64,000 nt of DNA from Burkholderia cepacia (lineage in GTDB: Bacteria; Pseudomonadota; Gammaproteobacteria; Burkholderiales; Burkholderiaceae), in contig NZ_LDWR01000015.1 in NCBI RefSeq assembly GCF_001039005.1, positions 23,856-87,855 of the forward strand. Reading direction: 5' to 3'. Below are positions 18,733 to 27,663 of this stretch, in pieces; positions within the stretch are counted from its first letter, which is position 1, and the number at the start of each line of letters is the position of its first letter. The notes beneath the pieces are model-generated. The model saw nothing but the letters and a program-made list of their open reading frames with translations. It did not search any database and was not told the origin of the DNA. The position numbers and the translations under genes are program-made.

Positions 18733-20031
18733 ATGGGTGACGGCAGGACGCGGCGCAAGGCGCCGCCGGAACGACAGCAACGCGACGACACGGACGGGTC
18801 GCACGCCGACGGACAATTCGACCTGTTCGGCGTGCCGCCCGACGCCGCTCGCGCGTCGCCGGCCGCGCACGCCGACCTCCGTGCGGACGCCGATGAACCC
18901 ATGACGCCGGGCGCACCTGACGATGCGCGGCCGGCGCCACCCGCCCGCGCAGCCTCCCGCTCTGCCGACGAAGCACCGTCCGCATCCTCCGGGCTGCTGT
19001 GGGACGAACCGTCCCCACCTGCCGCGCCGCCGAAGAAAGGCAGGCGCCAGCGTGGCGTGCCGCCCGCGCCGATCGCCGCGGACGTCGCCGACGCAGCGGC
19101 CGGCCTGCCGCCGAACGTCCGGCTCGGCACGTCGTCGTGGTACTTCCCCGGCTGGAACGGCATCGTCTACGACGGCGATTTCGCGCAGACGAAGCTGTCG
19201 CGCGAAGGGCTCGAAGCGTACGGCGCGCATCCGCTGCTGAAAAGCGTGAGCCTCGACCGGTCGTTCTACGGCCCGCTGTCCGTCGCCGACTACCTGCGTT
19301 ACGCACAGCAGGTGCCCGACGACTTCCGCTTCGTCGTGAAGGCACCAGCCTCGGTGACCGACGCAGTCGTGCGCGGCCGGCGCGGCGAGCCGTCGGGGCC
19401 GAACCCGACCTTCCTCGACGCGCAACTCGCCACCCGCGAATTCGTCCAGCCATGCATCGAAGGGCTCGGCCGGAAAGCCGGCGTGCTCGTGTTCCAGTTT
19501 TCGCCGCTGCCCGAACCACTGCTCGCCGAACCGGCCGCGCTGATCGACCGGCTGGCCGCGTTCTTCGCGGCGCTGCCGCCGCTGCCGCCGGAAGCCGACG
19601 GCCCGCGCTACGCGATCGAGATCCGCGATGCGAGCCTGCTCACACCGCGTTTCATCCGTGCGCTCGCGTCACTCGGCGTGCGCTACTGCGTCGGCCTGCA
19701 CGCGCGGATGCCCGACCCGCTGCGCCAGGCCGCCGCGCTCGCGCTGCTCGACGGCGATGCACCGGGTCCGCTGATCGTGCGCTGGAGCCTGCACGGCGGC
19801 TTCAAGTACGAACAGGCGAAAGCGAAGTACGAACCGTTCGACAAGCTCGTCGACGAGGATCCGGCCACGCGCTCGGCGCTCGCCGAACTGGCCGCGCGTT
19901 ATGCGCTGGCCGGGCAGCCGGTGATCATCACGATCAACAACAAGGCGGAAGGCTCCGCGCCGCTGTCGTGCATCGCGCTCGCGCGCGAGATCGCCGCCGC
20001 GTGCGCGCAGTGGCGCAACGAGGCGGCGTAA
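18733..20031 (+). CDS. DUF72 domain protein
   Basis: A 432-aa protein. The first 125 or so residues are charged or Pro/Ala-rich and low in complexity (residues 1-110, then PPKKGRRQRG). The DUF72/YecE TIM-barrel-like domain follows from VRLGTSSWYFPGWNGIVY. It includes LDRSFYGPLSVADYLRYAQQ, DDFRFVVKAPASVT and a C-terminal ITINNKAEGSAP segment (the family's N-N-x-x-x-G). Function is unknown. Weak similarity to AP-endonuclease-like barrels is known for the family. The start is uncertain: MGDGRTRRK (18733) or MTPGAPDD (18901). Confidence 0.8.
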   Translation: MGDGRTRRKAPPERQQRDDTDGSHADGQFDLFGVPPDAARASPAAHADLRADADEPMTPGAPDDARPAPPARAASRSADEAPSASSGLLWDEPSPPAAPPKKGRRQRGVPPAPIAADVADAAAGLPPNVRLGTSSWYFPGWNGIVYDGDFAQTKLSREGLEAYGAHPLLKSVSLDRSFYGPLSVADYLRYAQQVPDDFRFVVKAPASVTDAVVRGRRGEPSGPNPTFLDAQLATREFVQPCIEGLGRKAGVLVFQFSPLPEPLLAEPAALIDRLAAFFAALPPLPPEADGPRYAIEIRDASLLTPRFIRALASLGVRYCVGLHARMPDPLRQAAALALLDGDAPGPLIVRWSLHGGFKYEQAKAKYEPFDKLVDEDPATRSALAELAARYALAGQPVIITINNKAEGSAPLSCIALAREIAAACAQWRNEAA

Positions 20032-20055
20032 CGCCGGTTCCTGCCGTTCAAATAC

Positions 20056-20616
20056 TCACGCGCCGCGCAGCGACTTCAGCCGGTGCGAGAACTTCTGCCG
20101 GAATTTCGCGAGCTTCGGCCCGATCACGACCGAGCAGTAGCCCTGCCCCGGATTGCGCGCGTAATAGTTCTGGTGATAGTCCTCGGCCGGCCAGTAGTTG
20201 CCGTCGAGCGGCACGACCTGCGTGACGATCGGCTGCCCGAACACCTGCTCGCGTTCCAGCTCGCGGATCACGTCGAGCGCGGTGTCGCGCTGCGCGTCCG
20301 AATGCGTGAACACGACCGACCGGTATTGCGTGCCGACGTCGTTGCCCTGCCGGTTCAGCTGGGTCGGATCGTGCGTCGCGAAGAAGATCTCGAGGATCTC
20401 GCGATAACCGATGCGCGCCGGATCGAACGTCACGTTGACGACTTCCGCGTGACCCGTGTCGCCTTCGCAAATGTCGCGGTAGCCGGGATTGCGCGTATGG
20501 CCGCCCGCGTAGCCCGACTGGACGGCCGTCACGCCGTCGACGTCGAGAAACACGGCCTCCGTGCACCAGAAACACCCGCCTCCCAACGTCGCGGTTTCAA
20601 GCATCTCGTTCACCAT
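20056..20616 (-). CDS. msrA: Peptide-methionine (S)-S-oxide reductase
   Basis: MsrA (186 aa) repairs methionine S-sulfoxide in proteins and free methionine. The catalytic GGGCFWCTEAVF motif has its nucleophilic cysteine at residue 15. GYAGGHTRNPGYRDIC, GHAEVVNVTFDP, FFATHDPTQLNRQGNDVGTQYRS and the AEDYHQNYYARNP segment are all typical. The start MVNEMLETATLGGG is chosen by homology. An in-frame ATG further upstream would only add an arginine-rich stretch. The gene stands alone and is convergent with the DUF72 gene. Confidence 0.95.
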   Translation of the reverse strand: MVNEMLETATLGGGCFWCTEAVFLDVDGVTAVQSGYAGGHTRNPGYRDICEGDTGHAEVVNVTFDPARIGYREILEIFFATHDPTQLNRQGNDVGTQYRSVVFTHSDAQRDTALDVIRELEREQVFGQPIVTQVVPLDGNYWPAEDYHQNYYARNPGQGYCSVVIGPKLAKFRQKFSHRLKSLRGA

Positions 20617-21196
20617 GAAATCAAACCCTCGTTGATGACGGCGGCCGGCCTGCATGCGCCGGCGCCACCGGTCCGTCTCGCCGCTGCCCGTCCGTGAGGC
20701 GGGACGATGCGGCACCTCGGCAAGTATCTCACTCGCACGCGAACCTGGCAGATTGCCCAGGTGCCGCGCGCGACCCGTCGCCCGCTTTCTCGTCTACACT
20801 TAGCCACGCGAGCGCAGCGGCAAACCCGCTGCCTCGCGCAAAGCGCCCGATGCGTGCCCGACCCTGATGCAAACATCATCTGCCGGAACATCGATATGCA
20901 TGTGTTAACAGACACCGCCCGCGTCACTCGCCCGGCCGTCGCCGCGTCGCGGGCCACCGCTTCGACGGTGCCGCCCCCTTGCCGTGCATCCGTCCCGCCC
21001 CGCGCGCGGCGATCCGGCACACCGCCTTTATCCGCTTTCACGATCTGATGCACGGCGCCGCGCGTGTCATCGACGCGTGCATGCGCCTGCCGATCGCTCC
21101 CGCCGGCGTGATTCGCGCCGCGCGGCAACCCCGACCCGCACGCCCGCATCGTACGGCCGTGCGTTCATGATCCGATACCACTGAGAGGGCATTACC
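20617..21196. other. 580-bp intergenic region, no gene supported
   Basis: This lies between the divergent msrA and selenium-binding-protein genes. Short open frames exist, but their products are arginine-rich and domainless. Regulatory sequence for both flanking genes must lie here. I see no clear dyad, terminator or structured RNA. The ribosome site of the downstream gene is GAGAGGGC, just before 21197. Confidence 0.45.
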
Positions 21197-22603
21197 ATGA
21201 GCATGCGGCCTGACCCGACGTTTCACGCTTCGCCGGAGCTTGCGATGCAGGCGCCGGCGGAAGAATTTGCCTATACGTTGTTGCTGAGCCCCGATTTTTC
21301 CAGACCCGACGCGCTCGCCGTGATCGACGTGAAGCCCGGCTCGTCGACCTACGGAAAGATCGTGCATACGGTGACGATGCCGAACACCGGCGACGAGTTT
21401 CATCACTTCGGCTGGAATGCGTGTTCGTCTTCGCTGTCGCCGCTGACCGGCCATGCGTTCCTCGAACGCCGCTTCCTGATCATCCCCGGCCTGCGCTCGT
21501 CGCGCATCTACGTGATCGACACGAAGCCGCACCCGACGCAAGCGCGTATCCACAAGATCATCGAGCCCGGCGAGATCTTCGCGAAGACCGGTTATTCGCG
21601 GCCGCACACCGTTCACTGCGGCCCCGAGGGCATCTACGTGAGTACGCTCGGCGGCGCGGGCGAGGACGGCACCGACGGCGCGCCCGGCATCTTCATCATG
21701 GATTGCGAAACCTTCGACGTGCTCGGCCGCTGGGAAATCGACCGCGGCCCGCAGGACAAGCATTACGACTTCTGGTGGAACCTGCCGCGCGACTACATGG
21801 TGTCGAGCGAATGGGCGCTGCCGCCGCAATTCGAGAACGGCATCGTGCCCGAGGACCTGCTCGCGAACAAATACGGGCACCGGCTGCATTTCTGGGACCT
21901 GCGCGCGCGGCGCAACGTGCAGACGATCGATCTCGGCGCGCAGCACCAGATGGCGCTCGAGGTGCGGCCCGCGCACGACCCGGCGCGCGAATACGGGTTT
22001 GTCGGCGTCGTGGTCGACACGACGAATCTCGAAGGCTCGATCTGGACCTGGTGGCGCGAAGACGGCAAATTCCACGTGAAGAAGACGGCGACGATCCCGC
22101 CCGAGCCGGCCGCGGCCGACGAACTGCCGCCGCTCCTGAAAGCGTTCGGCGCGGTGCCGCCGCTCGTGACCGACATCGACCTGTCGCTCGACGACCGCTT
22201 CCTCTACGTATCGTGCTGGGGCACCGGCGAGATGCGCCAGTACGACGTGTCGGACCCGCACAACCCGGTGCTCGTGGGGTCGGTGCGGATCGGCGGGATC
22301 GTGCGCCGCGCGCCGCACACGAACGGCCGCACGTTCGCGGGCGGCCCGCAGATGGTCGAGATCAGCCGCGACGGACGGCGCGTGTACTGGACCAACTCGC
22401 TCTATTCGACGTGGGACGACCAGTTCTATCCGGACGGTGTGCCGGGCGCGCAAGTGCTCGCTCACGCGGGGCCGGACGGCGGGCTGACGCTTGCGGACGA
22501 CTACTGGGTCGAGTTCCCCGACGGCTATCGCGCGCACCAGATCCGGCTCGAAGGCGGCGACTGCTCGACCGACTCGTTCTGCTATCCGTCGGTCAAGCGT
22601 TGA
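21197..22603 (+). CDS. Selenium-binding protein 56 / methanethiol oxidase family
   Basis: A 468-aa beta-propeller protein of the SBP56/MtoX family. Characterised relatives oxidise methanethiol to formaldehyde, hydrogen peroxide and hydrogen sulfide, with copper as cofactor. Family features seen are EFHHFGWNACSSS (Cys76), RPHTVHCGPEGIYVSTLG, DYMVSSEWALP, LSLDDRFLYVSCWGTGEMRQYD and the C-terminal DCSTDSFCYPSVK. No export signal is visible at the N-terminus, unlike the periplasmic Hyphomicrobium enzyme. It overlaps the next gene by 4 bp. The function is assigned by family only. Confidence 0.88.
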   Translation: MSMRPDPTFHASPELAMQAPAEEFAYTLLLSPDFSRPDALAVIDVKPGSSTYGKIVHTVTMPNTGDEFHHFGWNACSSSLSPLTGHAFLERRFLIIPGLRSSRIYVIDTKPHPTQARIHKIIEPGEIFAKTGYSRPHTVHCGPEGIYVSTLGGAGEDGTDGAPGIFIMDCETFDVLGRWEIDRGPQDKHYDFWWNLPRDYMVSSEWALPPQFENGIVPEDLLANKYGHRLHFWDLRARRNVQTIDLGAQHQMALEVRPAHDPAREYGFVGVVVDTTNLEGSIWTWWREDGKFHVKKTATIPPEPAAADELPPLLKAFGAVPPLVTDIDLSLDDRFLYVSCWGTGEMRQYDVSDPHNPVLVGSVRIGGIVRRAPHTNGRTFAGGPQMVEISRDGRRVYWTNSLYSTWDDQFYPDGVPGAQVLAHAGPDGGLTLADDYWVEFPDGYRAHQIRLEGGDCSTDSFCYPSVKR

Positions 22604-23265
22604 ACACCGGTCTTCACGCCCAGTTCGCGCTATGGGCGGCCGTGCTCGCGAGCGGCATCTATCACGGGCTCAACCCCGCAATGGGCTGGCCGCTCGCGGT
22701 GTCGAACGCGCTGATGACGCGCCGCGGCGGCGCGCTCGTCGCGGCGCTCGGCTATCTCGCGCTCGGCCATACGCTCGCGGTATTCGCGGTGATGCTGCCG
22801 TTCGGGCTGCTCGCCGCGCTGCTCGCGTGGCAGTCGGCGATCCGGATCGGCGCGAGCGCGCTCGTGATCGGCTTCGGCGCCGTGCTGCTGATCCGGCGCC
22901 GGCATCCGCGCGCGCTTGCGCGGATCCCGCCCGCGCGGCTCGGCCTGTGGTCGTTCGCGGTCGCGCTCGCGCACGGGGCAGGGCTGATGCTGGTGCCGAT
23001 CTACCTCGGGCTCTGCGGGCTCGACAGGGACGCCGGCCACCGGGCGGCGGCCACGCTCGTCGATGCGCATCTCGGGATGGCGCTCGTCGTCGCGGCCGTG
23101 CATGCGGCCGCGATGATCGCCGCCGGCGGCGGGCTCGCGTGGCTCGTGTACCGCTATCTCGGGCTGAAGTTCGTGTCGCGGAGCTGGTTCAATCTCGATG
23201 CGGTCTGGGCGTCGAGCCTGATCGTGACGGGCGCGCTGTCGCTCGGGTTCGCGGCGGCGCGATAG
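22600..23265 (+). CDS. Hydrophobic membrane protein coupled to the selenium-binding protein
   Basis: A 221-aa protein with about six predicted membrane helices. A TTG start at 22600 overlaps the upstream TGA (TTGA) and gives MNTGLHAQFALWAAV, so translation is probably coupled. An HGLNPAMGWPLAV motif in the first helix pair and AHGAGLMLVPIYLGLCG in the middle are conspicuous. They faintly resemble metal-ion permeases of the HupE/NiCoT kind, but I cannot place it in a family. The tight overlap suggests it serves the selenium-binding protein, perhaps in metal or substrate supply. Confidence 0.75.
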   Translation: MNTGLHAQFALWAAVLASGIYHGLNPAMGWPLAVSNALMTRRGGALVAALGYLALGHTLAVFAVMLPFGLLAALLAWQSAIRIGASALVIGFGAVLLIRRRHPRALARIPPARLGLWSFAVALAHGAGLMLVPIYLGLCGLDRDAGHRAAATLVDAHLGMALVVAAVHAAAMIAAGGGLAWLVYRYLGLKFVSRSWFNLDAVWASSLIVTGALSLGFAAAR

Positions 23266-23575
23266 CGCGGGCGGGCTCGATGGCTGGCATGGCGAATCGG
23301 TGGATGAGCGGACAGGCAGATGGACGGGCCGACGGCACGGCACGAAAACGCGACAGGACGGCCGTGCCGATCCGCCCGCCGTCGCGAACCCGGCATCGCG
23401 CCGCAGTGTTCGCTACGCCACCCTGGCCGTCCGGCCGGGCCCGGCGGCCCCGATTCCGCTAAAATCGGGCCATGCGCACCACTTCCCAATCGACCGCCTT
23501 GTCGCCTTCCGTCCGCCGCGCCTGCCGCACCCGCGTCGCGCCGCGCCCGCCCGTTTCGTTCCGGATGGCCGCCCG
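23266..23575. other. 310-bp intergenic region, no gene supported
   Basis: A GC-rich stretch between the membrane protein gene and the flavin reductase. No convincing gene, terminator or operator is visible. An open frame continues into the flavin reductase upstream of its start, but the peptide has no family similarity. Confidence 0.45.
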
Positions 23576-24085
23576 ATGACCCGCGCCAACCCGCCGGATT
23601 TCGACACGGCCGCCTTCCGCCAGGCGCTCGGCCAGTTCGCGACGGGCGTCACGGTGATCACGACGCGCGCGCCGTCCGGGCAGCTGATCGGCATCACCGC
23701 CAGCTCGTTCAACTCGGTATCGCTCGATCCGCCGCTGGTGCTGTGGAGCCTCGCGCACAAATCGGCATCGACACCCGTCTTCCGCGGCAACAGCCATTAC
23801 GTGGTGAACGTGCTCGCGGCGTCGCAGCTCGACCTGTGCAAGCGCTTCTCGACCTACAAGGGCGATCGCTTCGAAGGGATCGCGCATGCGGCCGGCAACT
23901 CGGGGATGCCCGTGCTCGACGGCGCGCTCGCGTGGTTCGAGTGCCACAACCGCAGCCGCTATGACGAAGGCGACCACGTGATCTTCGTCGGCGAAGTGGA
24001 ACGCTGCGGCGTGCGGGCCGCATCGGATACGACACCGCCGCTCGTGTTCCACGGCGGCGGCTTCCACGGCCTTACACAGCTTTGA
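23576..24085 (+). CDS. Flavin reductase family protein
   Basis: A 169-aa FMN-binding split-barrel protein of the HpaC/flavin-reductase-like group, which reduces free flavin with NAD(P)H for partner monooxygenases. The start is MTRANPPDFDTAAFRQALGQFATGVTVITT. Other family blocks are GITASSFNSVSLDPPLVLWSL, YVVNVLAASQ, and the HVIFVGEVERC strand. No partner monooxygenase lies in the window. Its 3' end overlaps that of the convergent Lrp-type regulator by 14 bp. Confidence 0.87.
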   Translation: MTRANPPDFDTAAFRQALGQFATGVTVITTRAPSGQLIGITASSFNSVSLDPPLVLWSLAHKSASTPVFRGNSHYVVNVLAASQLDLCKRFSTYKGDRFEGIAHAAGNSGMPVLDGALAWFECHNRSRYDEGDHVIFVGEVERCGVRAASDTTPPLVFHGGGFHGLTQL

Positions 24086-24572
24086 TCGCGCCCGTGCGCG
24101 CCAGCCCAACCGGCGCGCCGGCTTCGTCCTTCAGCGTCTGCAGCACGATGTTCGAGCGTATGTCCATCACGCCCGGCGCCTTGTAGAGCCGGTTCAGCAC
24201 GAAATCCGAATAGTGCTTGAGGTTGTGCGCGAGCACGCGCAGCAGATAGTGGCTCTCGCCCGTGACGACGAACGCGCCGACCACCTCCGGCCATTCGCGC
24301 AGCGCTTCCGCGAAGCGCTCGTGCCACTGGTTTTCCTCGTTGCGCATCGATACCTGCACGAACGCCTCGAGCTCGAAGCCGAGCTTCTCGCGGCTCAGGC
24401 ACGCGCGATAGTGCTCGATCACGCCCTGCTCCTCGAGCAGGCGCATGCGGCGCAGGCAGGCGGATGGCGAAAGCGAAATACGTTCCGCCAGGTCGAGATT
24501 GCTGATTCTGCCCTCCTCCTGCAGTACCGCCAGAATCCGGCAGTCGGTGGCATCGAGCGTGATCGCATGCAT
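24072..24572 (-). CDS. kynR: Lrp/AsnC-family regulator, probable kynurenine-responsive KynR
   Basis: A 166-aa regulator. The helix-turn-helix is [42 protein letters not shown] (given in parts: the recognition helix is [13 protein letters not shown]). The C-terminal RAM ligand-binding domain covers about residues 65-150 ([19 protein letters not shown]). It is divergent from kynBUA. In Pseudomonas and Burkholderia the kyn genes are activated by a divergent Lrp-type KynR in response to kynurenine, so that role is inferred from position and family. Confidence 0.85.
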   Translation of the reverse strand: MHAITLDATDCRILAVLQEEGRISNLDLAERISLSPSACLRRMRLLEEQGVIEHYRACLSREKLGFELEAFVQVSMRNEENQWHERFAEALREWPEVVGAFVVTGESHYLLRVLAHNLKHYSDFVLNRLYKAPGVMDIRSNIVLQTLKDEAGAPVGLARTGAIKAV

Positions 24573-24610
24573 TTTTGGTCCCCGTTTTCCCTCTGAGTCG
24601 AATTATCTGC

Positions 24611-24625
24611 CAATCCGGCGGATTG
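24611..24625. promoter_or_regulatory. Perfect 15-bp dyad between kynR and kynB, candidate KynR operator
   Basis: CAATCCG (24611-24617) and CGGATTG (24619-24625) are exact reverse complements around a single G. The site lies 38 bp upstream of the kynR start and 77 bp upstream of kynB. Lrp-type proteins bind dyads of about 15 bp, so this is a good candidate for a shared site. The assignment is inferred. Confidence 0.6.
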
Positions 24626-24702
24626 TCCATGTTTATTTCGCAAGCACTTTCTGCGAGCGTCCACCTATCATTCGAAGCATCGACTTACCGCTTCGTCATG
24701 CC

Positions 24703-25344
24703 ATGGACACACTCTGGGACATCTCGCCGCCTGTCAGCCCCGCCACTCCCGTGTGGCCGGGCGATACGCCGGTTTCCGTCGAACGCGTGTGGCGGATGGA
24801 GGCCGGCTCGCCGGTCAACGTCGCACGCCTGACGCTATCGCCCCACACCGGCGCGCACTGCGACGCGCCGCTGCACTACGACGCCGACGGCGCGCCGATC
24901 GGCGCCGTGCCGCTCGACACCTACCTCGGCCCGTGCCGCGTGATCCATTGCATCGGCGCGTCGCCCGTCGTGCAGCCGGCCGACATCGCGGCCGCGCTCG
25001 ACGGCGTGCCGCCGCGCGTGCTGCTGCGCACCTGTGCGCAAGCGCCGGTCGCGCAGTGGGACCCCGGCTTCTGCGCCGTCGCGCCCGACACGATCGACCT
25101 GCTCGCCGCGCGCGGCGTGAAGCTGATCGGCATCGATACGCCGTCGCTCGACCCGCAGGAATCGAAGACGATGGACGCGCATCATCGCGTGCGTGCGCAC
25201 CGGATGGCGATCCTCGAAGGCATCGTGCTCGACGACGTGCCGCCCGGCGACTACGAACTGATCGCGCTGCCGCTGAAGTTCGCGACGCTCGACGCGAGCC
25301 CGGTGCGCGCGGTGCTGCGCGCGCTGCCCGTGCGTTCCTCCTGA
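24703..25344 (+). CDS. kynB: Kynurenine formamidase
   Basis: A metal-dependent arylformamidase (213 aa) that hydrolyses N-formylkynurenine to kynurenine. The cyclase-family metal motif [15 protein letters not shown] is at about residues 47-60, preceded by TPVWPGDTP. The segment [22 protein letters not shown] is also characteristic. The ATG at 24703 ([10 protein letters not shown]) is taken. It is the first gene of kynBUA, 25 bp before kynU. Confidence 0.95.
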   Translation: MDTLWDISPPVSPATPVWPGDTPVSVERVWRMEAGSPVNVARLTLSPHTGAHCDAPLHYDADGAPIGAVPLDTYLGPCRVIHCIGASPVVQPADIAAALDGVPPRVLLRTCAQAPVAQWDPGFCAVAPDTIDLLAARGVKLIGIDTPSLDPQESKTMDAHHRVRAHRMAILEGIVLDDVPPGDYELIALPLKFATLDASPVRAVLRALPVRSS

Positions 25345-25369
25345 TTACCCCGACCTACGACCCGACATC

Positions 25370-26623
25370 ATGATCAAGACCCGTGAAGACGCGCTCGCGC
25401 TCGACCGCGACGACCCGCTCGCCCCGCTGCGCGACCAGTTCGCCCTGCCCGACGGCGTGATTTACCTCGACGGCAATTCGCTCGGCGCGCAGCCGCGTGA
25501 ATCGGCCGCCCGCGCGCAACAGGTGATCAGCGCCGAATGGGGCGAAGGCCTGATCCGCAGCTGGAACACGGCCGGCTGGTTCGCGCTGCCGCGCCGGCTC
25601 GGCGACAAGCTCGCGACGCTGATCGGCGGCGCGCCCGGCGAAACGGTCGTGACCGACACCATCTCGATCAACCTGTTCAAGCTGCTGTCGGCCATGGTGC
25701 GCCACCAGGCCGAGCGCGCGCCCGAGCGCCGCGTGATCGTGTCGGAACGCTCGAACTTCCCGACCGACCTGTATATCGCGCAGGGGCTGATCGAACAGCT
25801 CGGCGGCGACTACGAGCTGCGCCTGATCGACGATCCGGCCGACCTGCCCGATGCGCTCGGCGCGGACACGGCCGTCGCGATGATCACGCACGTGAACTAC
25901 CGCACCGGCTACATGCACGACATGCCGGCCGTCACGCAGCTCGTGCACGACGCGGGCGCGCTGATGCTGTGGGATCTCGCGCACTCGGCCGGCGCGGTGC
26001 CGGTCGACCTGAATGGCGCGCGCGCCGACGGCGCGGTCGGCTGCACGTACAAGTACCTGAACGGCGGCCCCGGTTCGCCCGCATTCGTGTGGGTGGCGCA
26101 GCGCCATCACGCGCATTTCTCGCAGCCGCTGTCCGGCTGGTGGGGCCACCGCGCACCGTTCGCGATGCAGCCGGGCTTCGCGCCCGATCCGGGCATCGCG
26201 CGCTTCCTGTGCGGCACGCAGCCGATCGTGTCGATGTCGATGGTCGAATGCGGGCTCGACGTGTTCCTGCAGACCGACATGCACGCGATCCGCCGCAAGT
26301 CGCTCGCGCTGACCGATGCGTTCATCGCGCTCGTCGAGTCGCGCTGTGCAGGCCTGTCGCTGAAGCTCGTCACGCCGCGCGCGCATCACCAGCGCGGCTC
26401 GCAGGCGAGCTTCGAGCATCCGCACGGCTACGAGGTGATGCAGGCGCTGATCGCACGCGGCGTGATCGGCGACTACCGCGAGCCGTACGTGCTGCGCTTC
26501 GGCTTCACGCCGCTCTATACGCGCTTCGCCGACGTGTGGGATGCCGTCGAGACGCTGCGCGACATCCTGGCCACCGAAGCGTGGAAGGCGCCCGAATTCG
26601 CCGAGCGCGGCGCGGTGACCTGA
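25370..26623 (+). CDS. kynU: Kynureninase
   Basis: A PLP enzyme (417 aa) that splits kynurenine into anthranilate and alanine. The cofactor lysine is in [17 protein letters not shown]. The N-terminal [35 protein letters not shown] and [15 protein letters not shown] are typical, as is [12 protein letters not shown]. It sits between kynB (25 bp upstream) and kynA (77 bp downstream), so the three form one operon that ends at anthranilate. No anthranilate dioxygenase is in the window. Confidence 0.96.
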   Translation: MIKTREDALALDRDDPLAPLRDQFALPDGVIYLDGNSLGAQPRESAARAQQVISAEWGEGLIRSWNTAGWFALPRRLGDKLATLIGGAPGETVVTDTISINLFKLLSAMVRHQAERAPERRVIVSERSNFPTDLYIAQGLIEQLGGDYELRLIDDPADLPDALGADTAVAMITHVNYRTGYMHDMPAVTQLVHDAGALMLWDLAHSAGAVPVDLNGARADGAVGCTYKYLNGGPGSPAFVWVAQRHHAHFSQPLSGWWGHRAPFAMQPGFAPDPGIARFLCGTQPIVSMSMVECGLDVFLQTDMHAIRRKSLALTDAFIALVESRCAGLSLKLVTPRAHHQRGSQASFEHPHGYEVMQALIARGVIGDYREPYVLRFGFTPLYTRFADVWDAVETLRDILATEAWKAPEFAERGAVT

Positions 26624-26700
26624 CCGGTTCTGCCCGGCGCGCAGCGCAGTGACATGCGGATAACGCGCCGCGCCCCCGTCATTCAATCCTGGAGAAAGTC

Positions 26701-27642
26701 GTGAATTCTGGTCATATGCAGCCACCCGGCGACGACACGCCGGCGGGCTGCCCGTTCTCGGGCGCACGCCCCGCGCAAGCGGCACACGAAGCGCCGCACG
26801 TGCCGGGCGAAACCTCGGGCCAAGCCGGCTGGCACAACGCGCAGCTCGATTTCTCGAAGTCGATGAGCTACGGCGACTACCTGTCGCTGAATGCGATCCT
26901 CGACGCGCAGCATCCGCTGTCGCCCGATCACAACGAGATGCTGTTCATCATCCAGCATCAGACGAGCGAGCTGTGGATGAAGCTCGCGCTGTTCGAGCTG
27001 CGCGGCGCGCTCGATGCGGTGCGCACCGACGCGTTGCCGCCCGCATTCAAGATGCTCGCGCGCGTGTCGCGCATCCTCGAGCAGCTCGTGCAGGCGTGGA
27101 GCGTGCTGTCGACGATGACGCCGTCCGAGTATTCGGCGATGCGGCCGTATCTCGGGCAGTCGTCGGGATTCCAGTCGTACCAGTATCGCCAGCTCGAATT
27201 CCTGCTCGGCAACAAGAACGAGCAGATGCTGCAGCCGCATGCGCACCGGCCCGATATCCTCGAACAGGTGCGCGCGACGCTCGAGGCGCCGTCGTTCTAC
27301 GACGAGGTCGTGCACCTGCTCGCGCGGCGCGGTTTCCCGATCGCGGCGGAGCGGCTCGAGCGTGACTGGACGCAGCCGACGCGGCACGACGAAACGGTCG
27401 AGGCCGCGTGGCTCGAGGTGTACCGTCACCCGCAGCAGCACTGGGAGCTGTACGAGATGGCCGAGGAGCTGGTCGATCTCGAGGACGCGTTCCGTCAGTG
27501 GCGCTTCCGTCACGTGACGACCGTCGAGCGCATCATCGGCTTCAAGCAGGGCACGGGCGGCACCAGCGGCGCGCCGTATCTGCGCAAGATGCTCGACGTC
27601 GTGCTGTTCCCCGAGCTCTGGCACGTGCGCACCACGCTGTAA
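26701..27642 (+). CDS. kynA: Tryptophan 2,3-dioxygenase
   Basis: A haem dioxygenase (313 aa) that opens the indole ring of tryptophan to N-formylkynurenine, the entry step of the pathway. Family blocks are [61 protein letters not shown], the haem-ligand region [21 protein letters not shown], and [13 protein letters not shown]. The GTG at 26701 is the likely start, since GGAGAA lies 4-9 bp upstream of it. An ATG at 26716 is the alternative. The first 40 residues are an unconserved extension. Confidence 0.96.
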   Translation: MNSGHMQPPGDDTPAGCPFSGARPAQAAHEAPHVPGETSGQAGWHNAQLDFSKSMSYGDYLSLNAILDAQHPLSPDHNEMLFIIQHQTSELWMKLALFELRGALDAVRTDALPPAFKMLARVSRILEQLVQAWSVLSTMTPSEYSAMRPYLGQSSGFQSYQYRQLEFLLGNKNEQMLQPHAHRPDILEQVRATLEAPSFYDEVVHLLARRGFPIAAERLERDWTQPTRHDETVEAAWLEVYRHPQQHWELYEMAEELVDLEDAFRQWRFRHVTTVERIIGFKQGTGGTSGAPYLRKMLDVVLFPELWHVRTTL

Positions 27643-27663
27643 CGCACGTGATGCGCCCGCACG

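Noticed and set aside
20707..21048. A 113-codon open frame in the msrA-SBP intergenic region
   Set aside because: Arginine/threonine-rich composition, no ribosome site and no domain. Likely chance.
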